Assembly: GCA_928212115.1 (NCBI GenBank)
Contig: CAKMRJ010005745.1
Coordinates: 104,248,704 to 104,312,703, forward strand
Origin: Lactuca virosa
Taxonomy: Eukaryota > Streptophyta > Magnoliopsida > Asterales > Asteraceae
Direction: 5' to 3'
DNA length: 64,000 nucleotides
Shown: piece by piece, positions 23,455 through 35,131 of the stretch
Position numbering within the stretch: position 1 is the first letter of the stretch
Layout of the letters: every line of letters begins with the position of its first letter
Program-made: the position numbers and the translations under genes
The notes under the pieces: generated by a model
What the model was told of the DNA's origin: nothing
Database searches by the model: none
The model's input: the letters and a program-made list of their open reading frames with translations, nothing else

Positions 23455-23709
23455 GCTACTTACCTATTCATGAATTTTTGAGACATGGTACCAGATCTTG
23501 GAGAAGATATGAGCTATGATCAATATTAGGCTTGAATTAGGGATTTTTTAGTGCTGATTTCTCTTTTGCCTGGTACTTCTGTTTAACCTTCACAAGTTCG
23601 CCCTCACTGGTGCCTTGGTAGCGGAAATTCATCGAACCAAAAAACAGTAAGACGAAGTGGCCCACAAACAGTCTAACCTGTTTTTGCTAGGAACATGCAT
23701 CAAGGGCCA

Positions 23710-24137
23710 TGAAATTCAAGCCCCCTATTTACTAAATGATTACAATTACATAACCACAAAAAATATGGGGCTATATAGAAAGAAAAAACTACCACCACCT
23801 ACAAAGAAAAATCAGATAATTATACCGGCTTACTCAAAAAAAAGGTTAAAAACTTTTTATATTGATTGTGGGCAATGATTTTGTCAAGTAAGTCTACTTC
23901 CACTTTCTAAATATATTTTTATAGTTCAAACCAATTAATTTCTAAGATGACAATTTAGAACTTTTTTTTTGTTATTGCTTTAATTTTATCTAGATATTGA
24001 GGATTGGGTCATGATTGCTTGATTATCTTGGATTTATATGTATATAATATTTCTTGAAGTAGTAATTTTTTTGTATGTATGTTAGTGCAGGGGTGAAGGC
24101 AAAAACATTTTTTAGGGTGTTCCTCGTAAAATAATTG

Positions 24138-24178
<41 letters not shown>

Positions 24179-25129
24179 GATATATATATCTATATACTAT
24201 ATATATATATATATATCTATATATATATAGGGCCGGTTTATTGATTTTGAAGGTCTTATGCGAAAAGTGAAAATGAGCCCCCTAAATACAAGTTTTTTAT
24301 ATATAAGCAAAATAAATCATAAAATGAAAAACTAAAAACTAAATTAAATTAGTTAAAAATGGAATTATGGAAATTTATAAAATTTGAGGTGTGAAATATA
24401 TAAATTTTGAAAACTAACTTACTAAAAGAATTGAACTTCTAAATATGATGAGCTTAAATGTAACCTTAGAAATGAATTACCTAAAAAAAAGCATGCCAAA
24501 TGTAACACTATGGAATCAAACTGCCATTGTTTGCGAAAGGGATAAGGCGTTTTCCCAACTGAACTACAAATGTTTTTTTAAAAATAACTTGCAAATGGTT
24601 TTTATTTATAAAAGCAAATAAAATAAAAAAATAATAAAAAATTAAAAATTTGAGGTGAGCCTAGGCTTACACATACCATTGTATTTTTTTTGTTTGCTGT
24701 TTTTCTTCTATGGGTTTAACCACACCATTTGGATTGATTTTCCTTTTGAGGGAGAGAAGTCGTTTTACAATCACAACGACCAAGACCGAAACAAATCTCG
24801 TATGCACATTAGCACACCCAGACCGATCTAGAAAATGTTCAGTCTTTTCTAATGGTGTTTGTGTACTTCTTTCTTTGTTGAGTCAATGTGGGACACACAA
24901 CTATCCACCAAAATGCTACACATGCCCTTTGATCTCTCTTCACATGTTTTTTTTATAATTATATTAATCACATTATTTAGAAATATGTAAAGATGACTAT
25001 TCTTATAAAACAATATGTTATTTTTTTTTATTAATTTTTTTTGTGAAACTTTCATTCACTGGCTGCAAGGAGGTTATTTTTATATTTTGTATTTTTTTTA
25101 TAATTTTATATTTAATTATAAATAATAAT
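23710..25129. other. AT-rich intergenic DNA with element debris
   Basis: No gene seen. About 23880-24060 is a further diverged copy of the RLP upstream region (compare 11640-12130 without the Helitron). A (TA)n tract fills about 24138-24229. The words CAGGGGTGAAGGC near 24087 and AGGGCCGGTTTATTG near 24229 look like ends of hAT-type elements, but no partner ends were found. Confidence 0.5.
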
Positions 25130-25967
25130 GATGTCATCCAGGTTTTTGGACCGGTCCGACTGTTTGACCATCGAACCACTAAGATGACCAATCCAGTTTT
25201 TAAAATATTGGCTATGATGGATTAAATAGTAAATTCAAACATTTTAAGATTATTGTTTTTGTGATTATTTTGTAAATTAAATACTTGTATCATATAAAAA
25301 TGCCAAAATAATAATAATAATAATAATAATAAACTTTTTGGGAGGTATTATAACTAGAATGATGCCTATCTAATCAGAAATCTAATTGTTACTTGGAATT
25401 TGGATATATTTTTCTAATAAACATTCTTACCTTATAACACAACGTGTAATTTGAGAAAATACATAGAAAGACATCTTAACCTCATAATCTGTATGAAATA
25501 CTATAGTTTAATTTGAGGAGTTCCGTATTAAACCTAATGCATGCCAATTAAATTCAATCAAAAAGACATAATTATTCTAGTATATAATGAAATCCTGCTT
25601 TCATAGAAAGTCTAAACTGAAAATTCCAAATTTAGAGTTCATGTTCTTTGTTTATCGATCAATTAGTCCACTTTAGCCAATCTTTTGTAAATTACCCACA
25701 AATTAAAGCATGTGAGTAACAAGTGTATATGGATGGACCATATTTTAGTATCACTTCCACAGATAACCAACATTAAGATTTGTCCTATAAAATTGTTCAT
25801 TAAAAATATACAACATTAATTAAATAGATTTAAAATATAAAGTTTTCAGGTTGCCTTAGTTGACACAAATAGAGAAAGGCCACCCATGGTGTCGGTGGCA
25901 ATTTAATTGATATTGGGGACATAAAAACTCCTGTCAAATACAAGTGAAGCATGATTTAATTACCATA
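25130..25967. other. RLP-2 downstream flank, duplicated
   Basis: The portion 25130-25725 matches 30362-30920, downstream of RLP-3, from GATGTCATCC(A/G)GG through GACCGGTCCGACTGTTTGACC. This marks the tandem duplication unit of the cluster. An (AAT)n run lies at 25307-25331. No gene seen. Confidence 0.75.
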
Positions 25968-28642
25968 CTATCTACGTTCAACCATTTGTAGATATGCAAA
26001 GAACACCATCACCTTCACATACTCCAAATCTTTGAATCTATCATAAATATGAAAAAAAAGCATGTCTCCCACGACGGTTGAGAAGTAAAGCACCACATGC
26101 AATCCAGAATCCAGTAACAAAACCAGTGCCTTCACCAACATAGAACCACCCCCAAAGTTCATCTGTGTCTTCCCCACCATCCTCCCTCTCATCAATGATA
26201 GGTGGTGCTTCTGATTCTTCATCTCCATGACATTTTTTGGTAAGGGGAGGTCCACATAGTCTTGGGTTTCCAATGTATCTTGAAGGATCAATAGACTGCA
26301 GTTGAGTGCTGGATGGAATTCTCCCTGACAAGCTATTATATGACACGTCTAGATGATTTAAAAAATTCATACTAGACATGCTTAATGGCATCTCTCCAGA
26401 CAAGTTGTTTCTAGATAAATCCAAAGTTTCAAGTTGTTCCAATTGACCAATTTTTTCCGGAATCTCTCCAAGCAGACCATTCTTTGACAAGTTGAGTGTA
26501 TGCAGTCCATAGAGATTGGTAACTTCAGATGGAATTTGTCCTATTAAGTTGTTGCTTGACAAATCAATGCTCTTTAACAATCCCAGAGTACTGGTGAGTT
26601 CACGTTCATATCCTTTCCACTCCATCATTGCATGGTCAAGATACTCATCAACAAGTACAACATAAACACCATCTCTTGGGAAAAACAATTTAATTGAATA
26701 GGAATGTACATTATGTGTTGGTAATGAACCTGCTTGAGCCATGTTTGTAAGATTATCCAAACACGAGGGGATGTGTCCATGGAGATTGTTCAGTGACAAA
26801 TCCAGAATTTTAAGATTAGCTAACTGACATAACTGTAAAGGGATGGTTCCAAAGAATGAGTTTGATTTCAGGATAAGAACATACAACCTTGATAAGTTTT
26901 CCCCAATCCAAACAGGCACGTTACCAGAAAACTTGTTTGCCCCCAAATTCAAAAAACTTAAACTCGTGCAATTTTTTAAAGACAAAGGCAATTCTCCAGA
27001 TAAGTTGTTCTTGTACAAATACAATACCTCTAATTTTATCAAAGATGCAACGGAGGGAGGAAGCCTTCCAGATAGATTGTTGTGTCCTAGATTAAGAATT
27101 TTTAGTTCTTTGAAGTGCCACAAACAGTCTGGAAGTTGTCCGCTTAGAAAATTATGGGAGAGGTCAAGAAAAACTAAAAACCCAGGGACAATTTGACATA
27201 AGAAGGAGATTCCACCATAAAATTTGTTTCTAGAAAGATTTAGTAATGCCACAGTGGGAGAGATATTTGTTATAGGACCATAAAATCTGTTGGAACTCAA
27301 ATCTATCCTAGAATTGTTGCCAAAATTTGATGATAAATCTGGTACTTTCCCACTGAAGTTGTTGGAAGAGAGATTGAGATATGTTAATTGAGAAGGCCAC
27401 ATGTCCCAAAACCCCGGAGGAATCGTGTCTGAAATTCCATTGTTGGCAATATGACAATGGAATTTCAAGACTGGTAAGATTTTTGATTTTTTGAATCCAT
27501 TTGGGGAAGCGAGGCCCTAGACTGCAAGAGCTCATATCAAGAATGGAAAGATTTTTGAATGTTAGGATCTCATTGGAGAGTGTCCCTATAAATCGGTTAT
27601 GTCCAGCAAACAACCCTTGTAATGTAAGCGATGTGCATCCAGACGACAAGTTGTTGAGAAAATCAGGAAATTTGATAACAACAGAGTTGTTATCAAATGC
27701 AAAATATTCCAAACTACAGAGGTTACCAAGATATTTGGGTGTCCCATCTAACATGTTGCTAGATAGATCAAGAAGATGAAGCTGATTGTTAGTTAATGGG
27801 AACAACCAACGATACATGGATGAGGTGAGATTGTTGTTTCTGAGAGAAAGGAAAGAAATAGATGAAGAAGAGTTGAGAAATGAAGAAGAATATGGATACA
27901 TGACCTGTGAGAGCTCACATCCATCTAAACTTAACCATGATAGTTTCCGGAGACTCAAAATCACATCTAACCAATAATTTTGTTTGGCAAGAGAAGTCCC
28001 ATCCATTTCAAGATGCACCAAATGAGAGAGATGAGACAACCAGTCGAGGTTCTCAACTCTACATCTTCCAACATCTCGAAGGTAAAGGTATTGCAAGTTG
28101 GTGAGGTTTCCAAACTCTGGAGGAATGGTTCCATAAAAGGAGTTATAGGAAAGGTCAAGGGACGTTAACTCTGTCAAGGAACCAATGGACCTGGGAATGA
28201 TTCCATTAAACTGATTCCAACCAAGGTCAAGGTGCCTTAAACGAGTCATGGAACCAATGAAGGTGGAAATGGTTCCATGAAAAGAATTGTAGGAAAGATC
28301 AAGATGATTCAAACTGCTTAAATTAAGCAAAGAATTGCTAATCTCACCTACAAGACCAAGTCTGTCAACATCAAGCCCTGTGACATGATGTGTTTGGTTG
28401 TTGCATGTGACTCCTCTCCATTTACAACAATCTTCTTCTTCTTCTTCTTCAGCTCTCCATGTAGAGAGAGTTTCATCGGGGTCTTGGAGGCGAGCTTTGA
28501 AATCAAGGAGAGCACGTCTCTCCTTATCAGAACACTTTCTCATAATAACACCATTATCATCTCCTCCTCCCAATTGGTCGGAAATTATAGTCTCAGCGTG
28601 TAGCAATAGAAGTGAGAAAATTACAAAAACACAAGGATTCAT
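25968..28642 (-). pseudogene. RLP-2: EIX2-type leucine-rich-repeat receptor-like protein, frameshifted
   Basis: The ATG at 28642 starts a signal peptide (MNPCVFVIFSLLLLHAE). An LRRNT cap (KCSDKERRALLDFKARL...DCCKWRGVTC) and about 25-30 plant-type LRRs (LxxLxxLxLSxNxxxGxIP) follow. The first open stretch runs 444 codons to 27308; the second, 27468-26041, carries the remaining LRRs, an acidic region (GGEDTDELW), a membrane span (about 26065-26150) and a short basic tail. They are out of register because of 13 extra nt at 27453-27465. A run of eight A at 26052-26059 gives a second shift, after which the typical tail (DRFKDLEY) continues to 25968. Without the frame breaks the length would be about 890 residues, normal for the family. 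If expressed, the product would be a truncated secreted LRR protein. Confidence 0.93.
27453..27465. other. 13-nt insertion disabling RLP-2
   Basis: These bases are absent from RLP-1 (about 9017) and RLP-3 (about 52301). Twelve of them (27454-27465) are the exact reverse complement of 27432-27443, ten bases away. This points to a templated inverted copy made during break repair. Confidence 0.85.
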
Positions 28643-28720
28643 TATGTTAATGCAAATCTTTGTGACTTTTTTTTTTCAATTTTTTTGGTAGTGATGCATA
28701 TTCAAACTGCCCCTCATGAG

Positions 28721-28731
28721 GATTTATATAG
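28721..28731 (-). promoter_or_regulatory. TATA box of RLP-2
   Basis: CTATATAAATC on the minus strand, about 80 bp before the ATG at 28642, conserved with RLP-1 and RLP-3. Confidence 0.7.
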
Positions 28732-30307
28732 TCTTAATTGTGAAGACGAAAAATTCAAATGAACAACCTCAATCTGGTGGCCTGTTTGTTTGGGGCCTAC
28801 AATCCGTAATTTCTATGAAATTTCAATGAAAATGTAAGACAAATTAAAGATGAATTGAAAAACAGATTGCCCCAAATTAGACATTTAAAGACTTACAAGT
28901 CTTGGAAATTTGTATTTATGAATTGTATATTTTCCCATGCTGTGGTAGTTTTTTGATCCTCTAGTTATATGCAATGAGTCCCTAAAAACGAACTGATGGA
29001 ATCAAATATAGTAGATATCAGTGAGAACAGTGATATGATATCATTTGGGTCCAAGAATTTAATGACCATGAAAAGAACTTATCTCACTTAAATTAATTAA
29101 ATCATAAACTTGTTAGAAACAAGCCAAGTTGGTCCATTTCAGCTTTGATCCATGGTCTCCTACATTGTTAAAAATAACTTTTTTTTTTTTGAAAGAGTGC
29201 TACATTAGTAGTGACTCTAAAACAAGAGGGTAATAAACTTGCAATTTATATATTTTGAAAAACAACTGAATGAATTCTTTTTATTAATCTGTCTATACTA
29301 AAATGTTTAACATCTTTATTAACTACAAAATTAAAGAACGGACGACCACAGTCTCTAGACCTCCCTAGCATTGGTACTATGTTAAACAAATTAATTTTTT
29401 CTTTTCACACACAAAACAATAAAAAATATATAAATGAATGAATAGTTCAGAAACATGCAACCCTAATGTAATGTAGTTCGTATAAATGAATGAAGTGTTA
29501 GACTAATAATGTAAAAAGAACAAAATGTTGATTCAACAATGTAATGATAACAACAAGACTTTTAATGAATTGTGTAGCTGGTGGCTCTGCCAGAGTGAAA
29601 AGAAATGCCCCAGACAGATTAACCGGATCTGATCTCAATATTGGATCTGATCTTAAAATCTAAGAGTAACATCAAGAAAAACAGCTAGATTAGATTCATT
29701 CTCCTATAGCTAACCGAATATGATCATGAGATCTATAAAACTGTGAGCCTCACATAGCATCAATTAACCAATTAGCATAAGTTATTCTTTATATATTTCC
29801 AAAGGCGGGGTCTAATTCTACAAAAAAAAAAACAAAAAATTTGAAAAAGATAGTACCGGATTTTCAACGGGAGACTTGCTATCAACATCAACAGTTCGCT
29901 TGAATTTGGGTCTTTTAGTGTTGATTTCCCTTTGACTACTTCTGCTTCTGTTTCACAGTCTCCGGCGCCTCTGTACTGCAGTCGGAATTCAGCGATTTTC
30001 GCGACAGTGATAGCTGCCCGGCCAACAAACTGTATAACCTGCGCTGTTTAAGCAAGCGTCCTGGCCCATGGAAAGCAAGCCGTACATATACTAAGATAAA
30101 ACACTTATTCGTGGAACAAAATGTGTGTATATCTATTTTCTATATTCATTTTGATTAAAAAATATTCCATTCAAACGAATTAAATCATTAATTGCTAAGA
30201 TGTCCGTCGGGTTTTTTTTTGGTATTGCTTTAGATTTTATTTAAATATTGGGGGTTTGTTTCTTGATTATCTGATTAAGTGGTTTATATATATATACGAC
30301 ATTTCTT
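28732..30307. other. RLP-2 upstream region, duplicated
   Basis: It aligns closely with 10252-11777 and 53546-55545. It carries the empty Helitron site near 30246 and the CTCCGGCGCCTCTG block near 29965. No gene seen. Confidence 0.75.
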
Positions 30308-30360
30308 AAAACATTGGCTATCCGGTTTAAGATGAGTGATCCAGTTTTTTGATTATCTGT
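30308..30360. repeat. patchwork filler at the cluster duplication junction
   Basis: It is built from local pieces: AAAACATTGGCTAT (also at 30435), CCGGTTTAAG (compare CCGGGTTTAAG at 30371), GATGAGTGATCCAGTTTTT (also at 30416) and GATTATCTG (also at 30264). It joins the end of the RLP-2 upstream copy to the start of the RLP-3 downstream copy. Confidence 0.75.
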
Positions 30361-30920
30361 TTGATGTCATCCGGGTTTAAGGACCGGTCCGACTGTTTGA
30401 CCATCGAACCACTAAGATGAGTGATCCAGTTTTTAAAACATTGGCTATGATGGATTAAATTGTAAAATCAAACACTTTAAGATTATTTTTTCATGATTAT
30501 TTTGTAAATTAAAAACTTGTATCATATAAAAATGAAAAAAAAATCACTTTTTGGAGGTATTATAACTAGAATGATGGCTATGTAATTTGTTGCTTGGAAT
30601 TTGGATATATTTTTTTAATAAACATTCTTACCTTATAACATAAACTGTAATTTGAGAAAATACATAGAAAGACATCTTAACCACATAATCTGTATGAAAT
30701 ATACTCTAAATAGAGTAGTTCCGTATTAACCTAATGCATATATGCCAATTAAATACAATAAAAAAGACATAATTATTCTAGTATATACCGAAATCCTGCT
30801 TTCATAGAAAGTCTAAACTGAAAATCCCAAATTTAGAGTTCATGTTCTTTGTTTATCGATCTATTAGTCCAGTTTAGCCATTTTTTTGTAAATTACCCAC
30901 AAATTAAAGCATGTGAGTAA
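30361..30920. other. RLP-3 downstream flank, duplicated
   Basis: Matches 25130-25725. Homology stops sharply at GTGAGTAAC, where the next element begins. No gene seen. Confidence 0.75.
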
Positions 30921-32102
30921 CCAGGGCCGGCCTTATTTTGATTGAAACAAAGTTAGGGCTTAGGGCCCCCACATCTAGAGGGCCCACAAACCAAGGAGTC
31001 CATGTATATCCCTATTCCCTAATCGGCTAAGGTGCCTAAACTAATCGCAACACCAAAAAAAAAAAAAACAGACGCTAGATCTTCTTCCTCTCCTTTCTTC
31101 AATTCTGCATACGGATTTTGTGAAGTGTGAACTACTGTTGAAATACTTCTTCTTCTTTTGATTCACGGCACAAGGCTTCTTCCAAGTTCCATCTGTTGTT
31201 CGTCTTCTTCCTTCTCCATAAAAGGTAATATATGTTAACATGTGTTGTTTTTTCACCATCTTGAAAATCTCCACCATGTTTATACATTGAGTTAATCCCA
31301 AAAAGAAAGACATCTATCACAGAAACTTAAAAGAACGGGACTCCACCAAAATAAAAACAAGAATTTCAAAATACCTAAATAACCTAATTCAAAGGAGATA
31401 AGATATTTTACCAAAATTAAATACCTTTCGTCCATCAAGATATAAAAGAAACAGAAAAACGGCTCCTGCTTCCGTCACAGTTGGATTATGGCCTCTCCAT
31501 TACACCTGATTAGTTGTAAGTTTACACTAGACTTCTTTTTTCCCATTTTGTATCTTTTTTATTACAGTCGGATAGTGTTTGTGTAAAGAAATCAGAAATT
31601 TTAAGAAAAGATATGATATTATTTCCTTGATGGATTGATGGTGCACACTGTACAATAATATATGCTAGTTGTCACTTTTTACTTTTATCCTTTATGTGTT
31701 TAATATTTAAAAATTTAGCATGTTTAGTATGTTTTCCTTTTTATTCTAATTAACTATGTTCAATCTATTGAAAATATATCCTAGAAACTATATTAATTTA
31801 ACAAGTTGTATAATGAAATTGTAAAAACCATGTTATATGATACACCTAGAAAATTGTGTAAAGATAGAATCTAATTATTAAACTTGTTCATAGGAATGGT
31901 TAATTGAGGCTGTTTTAAATTTGATTTAAATGCTATTAAACCTATTTATATAGCTTTAAATATAATTTTGATTCCGGCCCCTTTGGTTATAGTGTTCGTG
32001 TTCCGCCATTTATAAACTTTTTAATTTATTATTACCGGTCTCAAGCCCGGATAAATGAGGAGGATTATAACATTAACTATACTAAATCCGGCTTTCTAAC
32101 TT
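30921..32102. mobile_element. hAT-like element remnant
   Basis: Beginning at 30921, CAGGGCCGGCC interrupts the flank shared with RLP-2 (25728), as expected of an hAT terminal repeat. The interior (GGGCCCCCACAT..., TC-rich stretches, A12 run near 31053) is non-coding in both strands apart from chance open stretches. No matching right end was found. The right border is the truncated RLP-3 3' piece at about 32103, so a deletion probably removed both the right end and the RLP-3 C-terminus. Confidence 0.5.
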
Positions 32103-32661
32103 GTTAAGTTGTTGCTTGCCAAGTCAATGCTCTTCAAGAATCCCAGATGTTTAATGAATTCACGTTCATATCCTTTCCACTCAATCATTGCATGGTCAAT
32201 ATACTGATCATCACATTCACCATAGAGATAACCTCCAGAATAAAAAAATTTAAGGAATGCCCATTATCTGTAGGTAGAAATCCTGCTTGAACCATGCTTG
32301 TAAGATTATCCTAACATGAGGGGATTGTTCCATGGAGATTGTTCACTGACAAATCTAGAATTCGAATACCTTTAAGTTGACATAATTGTAAAGGGATGGT
32401 TCCGAAGAAGTTGTTTGATCTTAGGATAAGAACATACAACCCCAATAGGTTTTCCCCAATCCAAGCAGGAACATTACCAGAAAACTTGTTGGCCCCCAAA
32501 TTCAATGAGTTTAAGCTCGTGCAACTCTTTAAAGACAGAGGCAATTCTCCGGAGAAATTCTTCTTGTATAGATCCAATGACTCGAGTTTAATCAAAGAAC
32601 CAATAGAGGGAGGAAGCCTTCCAAACAGACTGTTGTGACCTAGGTTAAGAACTTTTAGTTC
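32103..32661 (-). pseudogene. RLP-3, 3' half, truncated
   Basis: LRR coding sequence, best preserved at 32595-32311 (SLDLYKKNFSGELPLSLK and following repeats), continues with breaks to 32103, where homology to RLP-2 ends in the middle of an LRR. The island region, C-cap, membrane span and tail are missing. Its upstream half lies 19 kb away at 51951-53454: both halves meet at AGTTC (32657-32661 and 51951-51955), the 5-bp target duplication of the gypsy element. Confidence 0.9.
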
Positions 32662-33005
32662 TGAAACATCCCAAAATACGACCCAAAAATTTTCGTTTAA
32701 TTAATAAATAAAATCATGCACCGAATATCATATCATAGAAACCGTACGTCAAATATCTCAAACCATAGTAAAATATCATAATAAAACCGTATCAAACTGT
32801 ATCATCTCATATCAAAATAAACTGATCAAACTCCCAGGACTAAAACTGAAGCTGTGGTGTGTGCGATGCCATCATCCCGAGCTCTTCCCTTTACTTGCGG
32901 AAGTACCTGAAACCAAAACTGAAACTGTAAGCACAAAGCTTAGTGAGCTCCCCCAAACTACCACATACCATACAATAACATATAAGCAACTACTGGGCCT
33001 TGCCC

Positions 33006-33480
33006 ACTGCATCAGACCGAAGTCCGGAAACTGCATCGGACCGAAGTCCGGAAACTGCATCGGACCGAAGTCCGGAAACTGCATCGGACTGAAGTCCGGA
33101 ACTAACCAGGGTCTTGCCCTCTGCATCGGACCGAAGTCCGGAAACTGCATTGGACCGAAGTCCGGAACTGACCAGGGCCTTGACCTCTGCATCGGACCGA
33201 AGTCCGGAAACTGCATCGGACCAAAGTCCGGAAACTACATCGGACCGAAGTCCGCACTGACCAGGGCCTTGCCCTCTGCATCGGACCGAAGTCCGGAAAC
33301 TGCATCGGACCGAAGTCCGGAACTGACTGAACATAGCATAACATAATCACAACTACTGGCACAAACACATATACTACATACTGCATCAGACCGAAGTCCG
33401 GAACACATAATCACAAATTCATGCTTGAATCACAAAGACGTCAAGCACACTGAACTACTGCATCATACCGAAGTCTGGAA
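33006..33480. repeat. CGGAC-CGAA-GTCCG stem-loop array, left LTR
   Basis: About 13 copies of GCATCGGACCGAAGTCCGGA, mostly spaced 24 bp apart, separated by CCAGGGCCTTGCCCTCT spacers. Each copy holds a 5-bp stem with a CGAA loop. The right LTR has only about 10 copies (50247-50630). Confidence 0.9.
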
Positions 33481-33702
33481 CTACTGCTAACTAAACGGGC
33501 CGGCATTGTGGCCGTAGACCCATTCCTACTGGAAGGAAACTCACCTCGTAATTTGGCTGCTGAACAAACTGATGGGGAAACTGTCTGCTGCTGCTCCGGT
33601 ATCTCCCCGGCTACAACTTCCCATAAATACACTCAATCAATTTTACCCCTGGTCAAAGTCAAAGTCCAGTCAAGGTCAACCCTCTCCAGTTGACCCTACT
33701 CG

Positions 33703-34010
33703 TCGAGTCCTCCTACTGACTCGCCGATTTCTCGAGCTCTTAACTAATTCTACTCACGATCCGACTCGCCGAGTCACCTCCTGACTCGTCGAGTCTCTTG
33801 ACACCGAAATATGATGCTAGTCACGACTCGACTCGCCGAGTCATGCCACGACTCGCCGAGTCTCCCTATTTCCAAATCCTGTCTCGTTCTACTCACCGAG
33901 TCCTTTCTCGACTCAATGGTTCAACTCAGTAACTTGTCGTAACCCTAGATTCAGGATTCACGACCAGACTCGCCGAGTCCTATGAACGACTCGCCGAGTC
34001 CTAACATGCA
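33703..34010. repeat. ACTCGCCGAGTC palindrome cluster, left LTR
   Basis: About nine copies or near-copies of GACTCG(C/T)CGAGTC, an inverted repeat around one central base. Four more lie at 34611-34710, close to the LTR end. The right LTR repeats the pattern at 50880-51190 and 51790-51890. The same motif occurs in copia B at 61362-61433. Confidence 0.9.
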
Positions 34011-34784
34011 ATCACCATACAGTCGATTCTAGATCGATTCAACGCATCCAATTCATAGATCTGGGTTCTAGGACTAACTTAACACGTAAAGTTGCTAACT
34101 TTACGTGTACTCATGGTGTAATGAAGCAAGAACACTAAAACTTGGCTATTATCGAGGTTACTTGACTAGAACAAGGTTATGGCTGCCAAAAGGTGGTTCT
34201 ACTGAGCTTCTGGAGCACAAGAGAGATTAGATCTGAGACAGGAATCGACTACAAAGCTCCAACACTAAGGATTTGTGGTTTTTGAGCTCCAAAACCACCA
34301 AATTTGGGAAAACTAGATTTATAAGTTCAATAACCAAGATGGAAACTTTATTACCCGAAGTTGAAGCAAATGGAGCCTAGAATCTGGATCTCCTTCCTTT
34401 CCTTTGGACCTTCTCTCCTTCCTTCTCTTCTTCAACACCAAAATACACACAAAACACACTAATTAGGAAGAACTCACTCAAACTCAACAATGGTGGGCTA
34501 GGGTTTACAGGGAGAGACGTTCAGAGGTGATGGAGGCTGGAAAAGGGGCTATAAAGACGTTTTAAATAGGGTGTAAACCCTGAAATTAGGGTTTCTTCCA
34601 GGCTGGCAGACTCGCCGAGTCCGAGCATATGGACTCGCCGAGTAGCCGGCTCCAAACGCGTGCTCATCCCGTCTCTACTCGACGAGTCGGGCTACTGACT
34701 CGTCGAGTTCCTCTTGAAAACTTGAAAAATAATTATTTAAATAACATACCAGAATTGGGGTGTTACAACTCTCCCTCACTTGTC

Positions 34785-35126
34785 TCAGACTTCGTCCTCG
34801 AAGTCTGCTGCTGCTGAATCTGGAAACAACTCTGGGTAATGCTCCCGCATCTCCTCCTCGGACTCCCACGTCCACTCTGAACCCTTCCGATGCTGCCACT
34901 GCACCTTCACTAACTGAACCACCTTATTCCTCAAGGTCTTCGCCTTTCGATCTAAGATCGCAACTGGTCTCTCGATATAATTCAGACTGCTATCAACCTG
35001 AATATCCTCCATGGGTACTACTGCTGACTCGTCCACCAAACACTTCCTCAACTGAGAAACATGGAAAGTGTTGTGGATCTGGCTAAGCTCTGCTGGAAGA
35101 TCCAATCGATAGGCGACCCGAACCAC
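34785..35126 (-). pseudogene. pol: gypsy integrase C-terminus with chromodomain-like module
   Basis: The sequence reads AYRLDLPAELSQIHNTFHVS, then LRKC, the conserved linker after the GPF motif of gypsy integrases. An Asp/Glu-rich chromodomain-like stretch (KVQWQHRKGSEWTWE) follows to the stop at 34785. Such modules direct chromoviruses to particular chromatin. The upstream part of the protein lies across the nested element at 44643-45774. Confidence 0.88.
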
Positions 35127-35131
35127 CCGGG

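Larger units (their letters stand above)
18916..23709. repeat. segmental duplication copy S2
   Basis: Copy of S1 in the same orientation without the Helitron-like insertion. It keeps the 94-bp tandem repeat (20562-20750), the foldback MITE (20835-21370) and the hAT MITE (23106-23454), so those insertions predate the duplication. At about 20310 it lacks roughly 45 bp present in S1. The block 19930-20460 repeats the unidentified S1 fragment at 13570-14160. Confidence 0.88.
32662..34767 (-). repeat. gypsy 3' LTR (left copy)
   Basis: Starts TGAAACATCCC and ends GGGGTGTTACA on the plus strand; 2106 bp. It contains a palindromic CGGAC-CGAA-GTCCG array (33006-33480) and many GACTCGCCGAGTC palindromes (33703-34010 and 34611-34710). 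CTCTCCCTCACTT just inside (34770-34782) is the polypurine tract read on the minus strand. Confidence 0.95.

Noticed and set aside
32861..33386. Open frames of 94-161 codons on both strands made of repeats such as IGPKSGNC and MQFPDFGP
   Set aside because: They are translations of the CGGAC-CGAA-GTCCG minisatellite inside the LTR, open in several frames at once because of the repeat; the same appears at 50100-50564.
33006..33480. Regularly spaced repeats resembling a CRISPR array
   Set aside because: The spacing segments are themselves repeated, the array lies in a plant LTR, and there are no cas genes.
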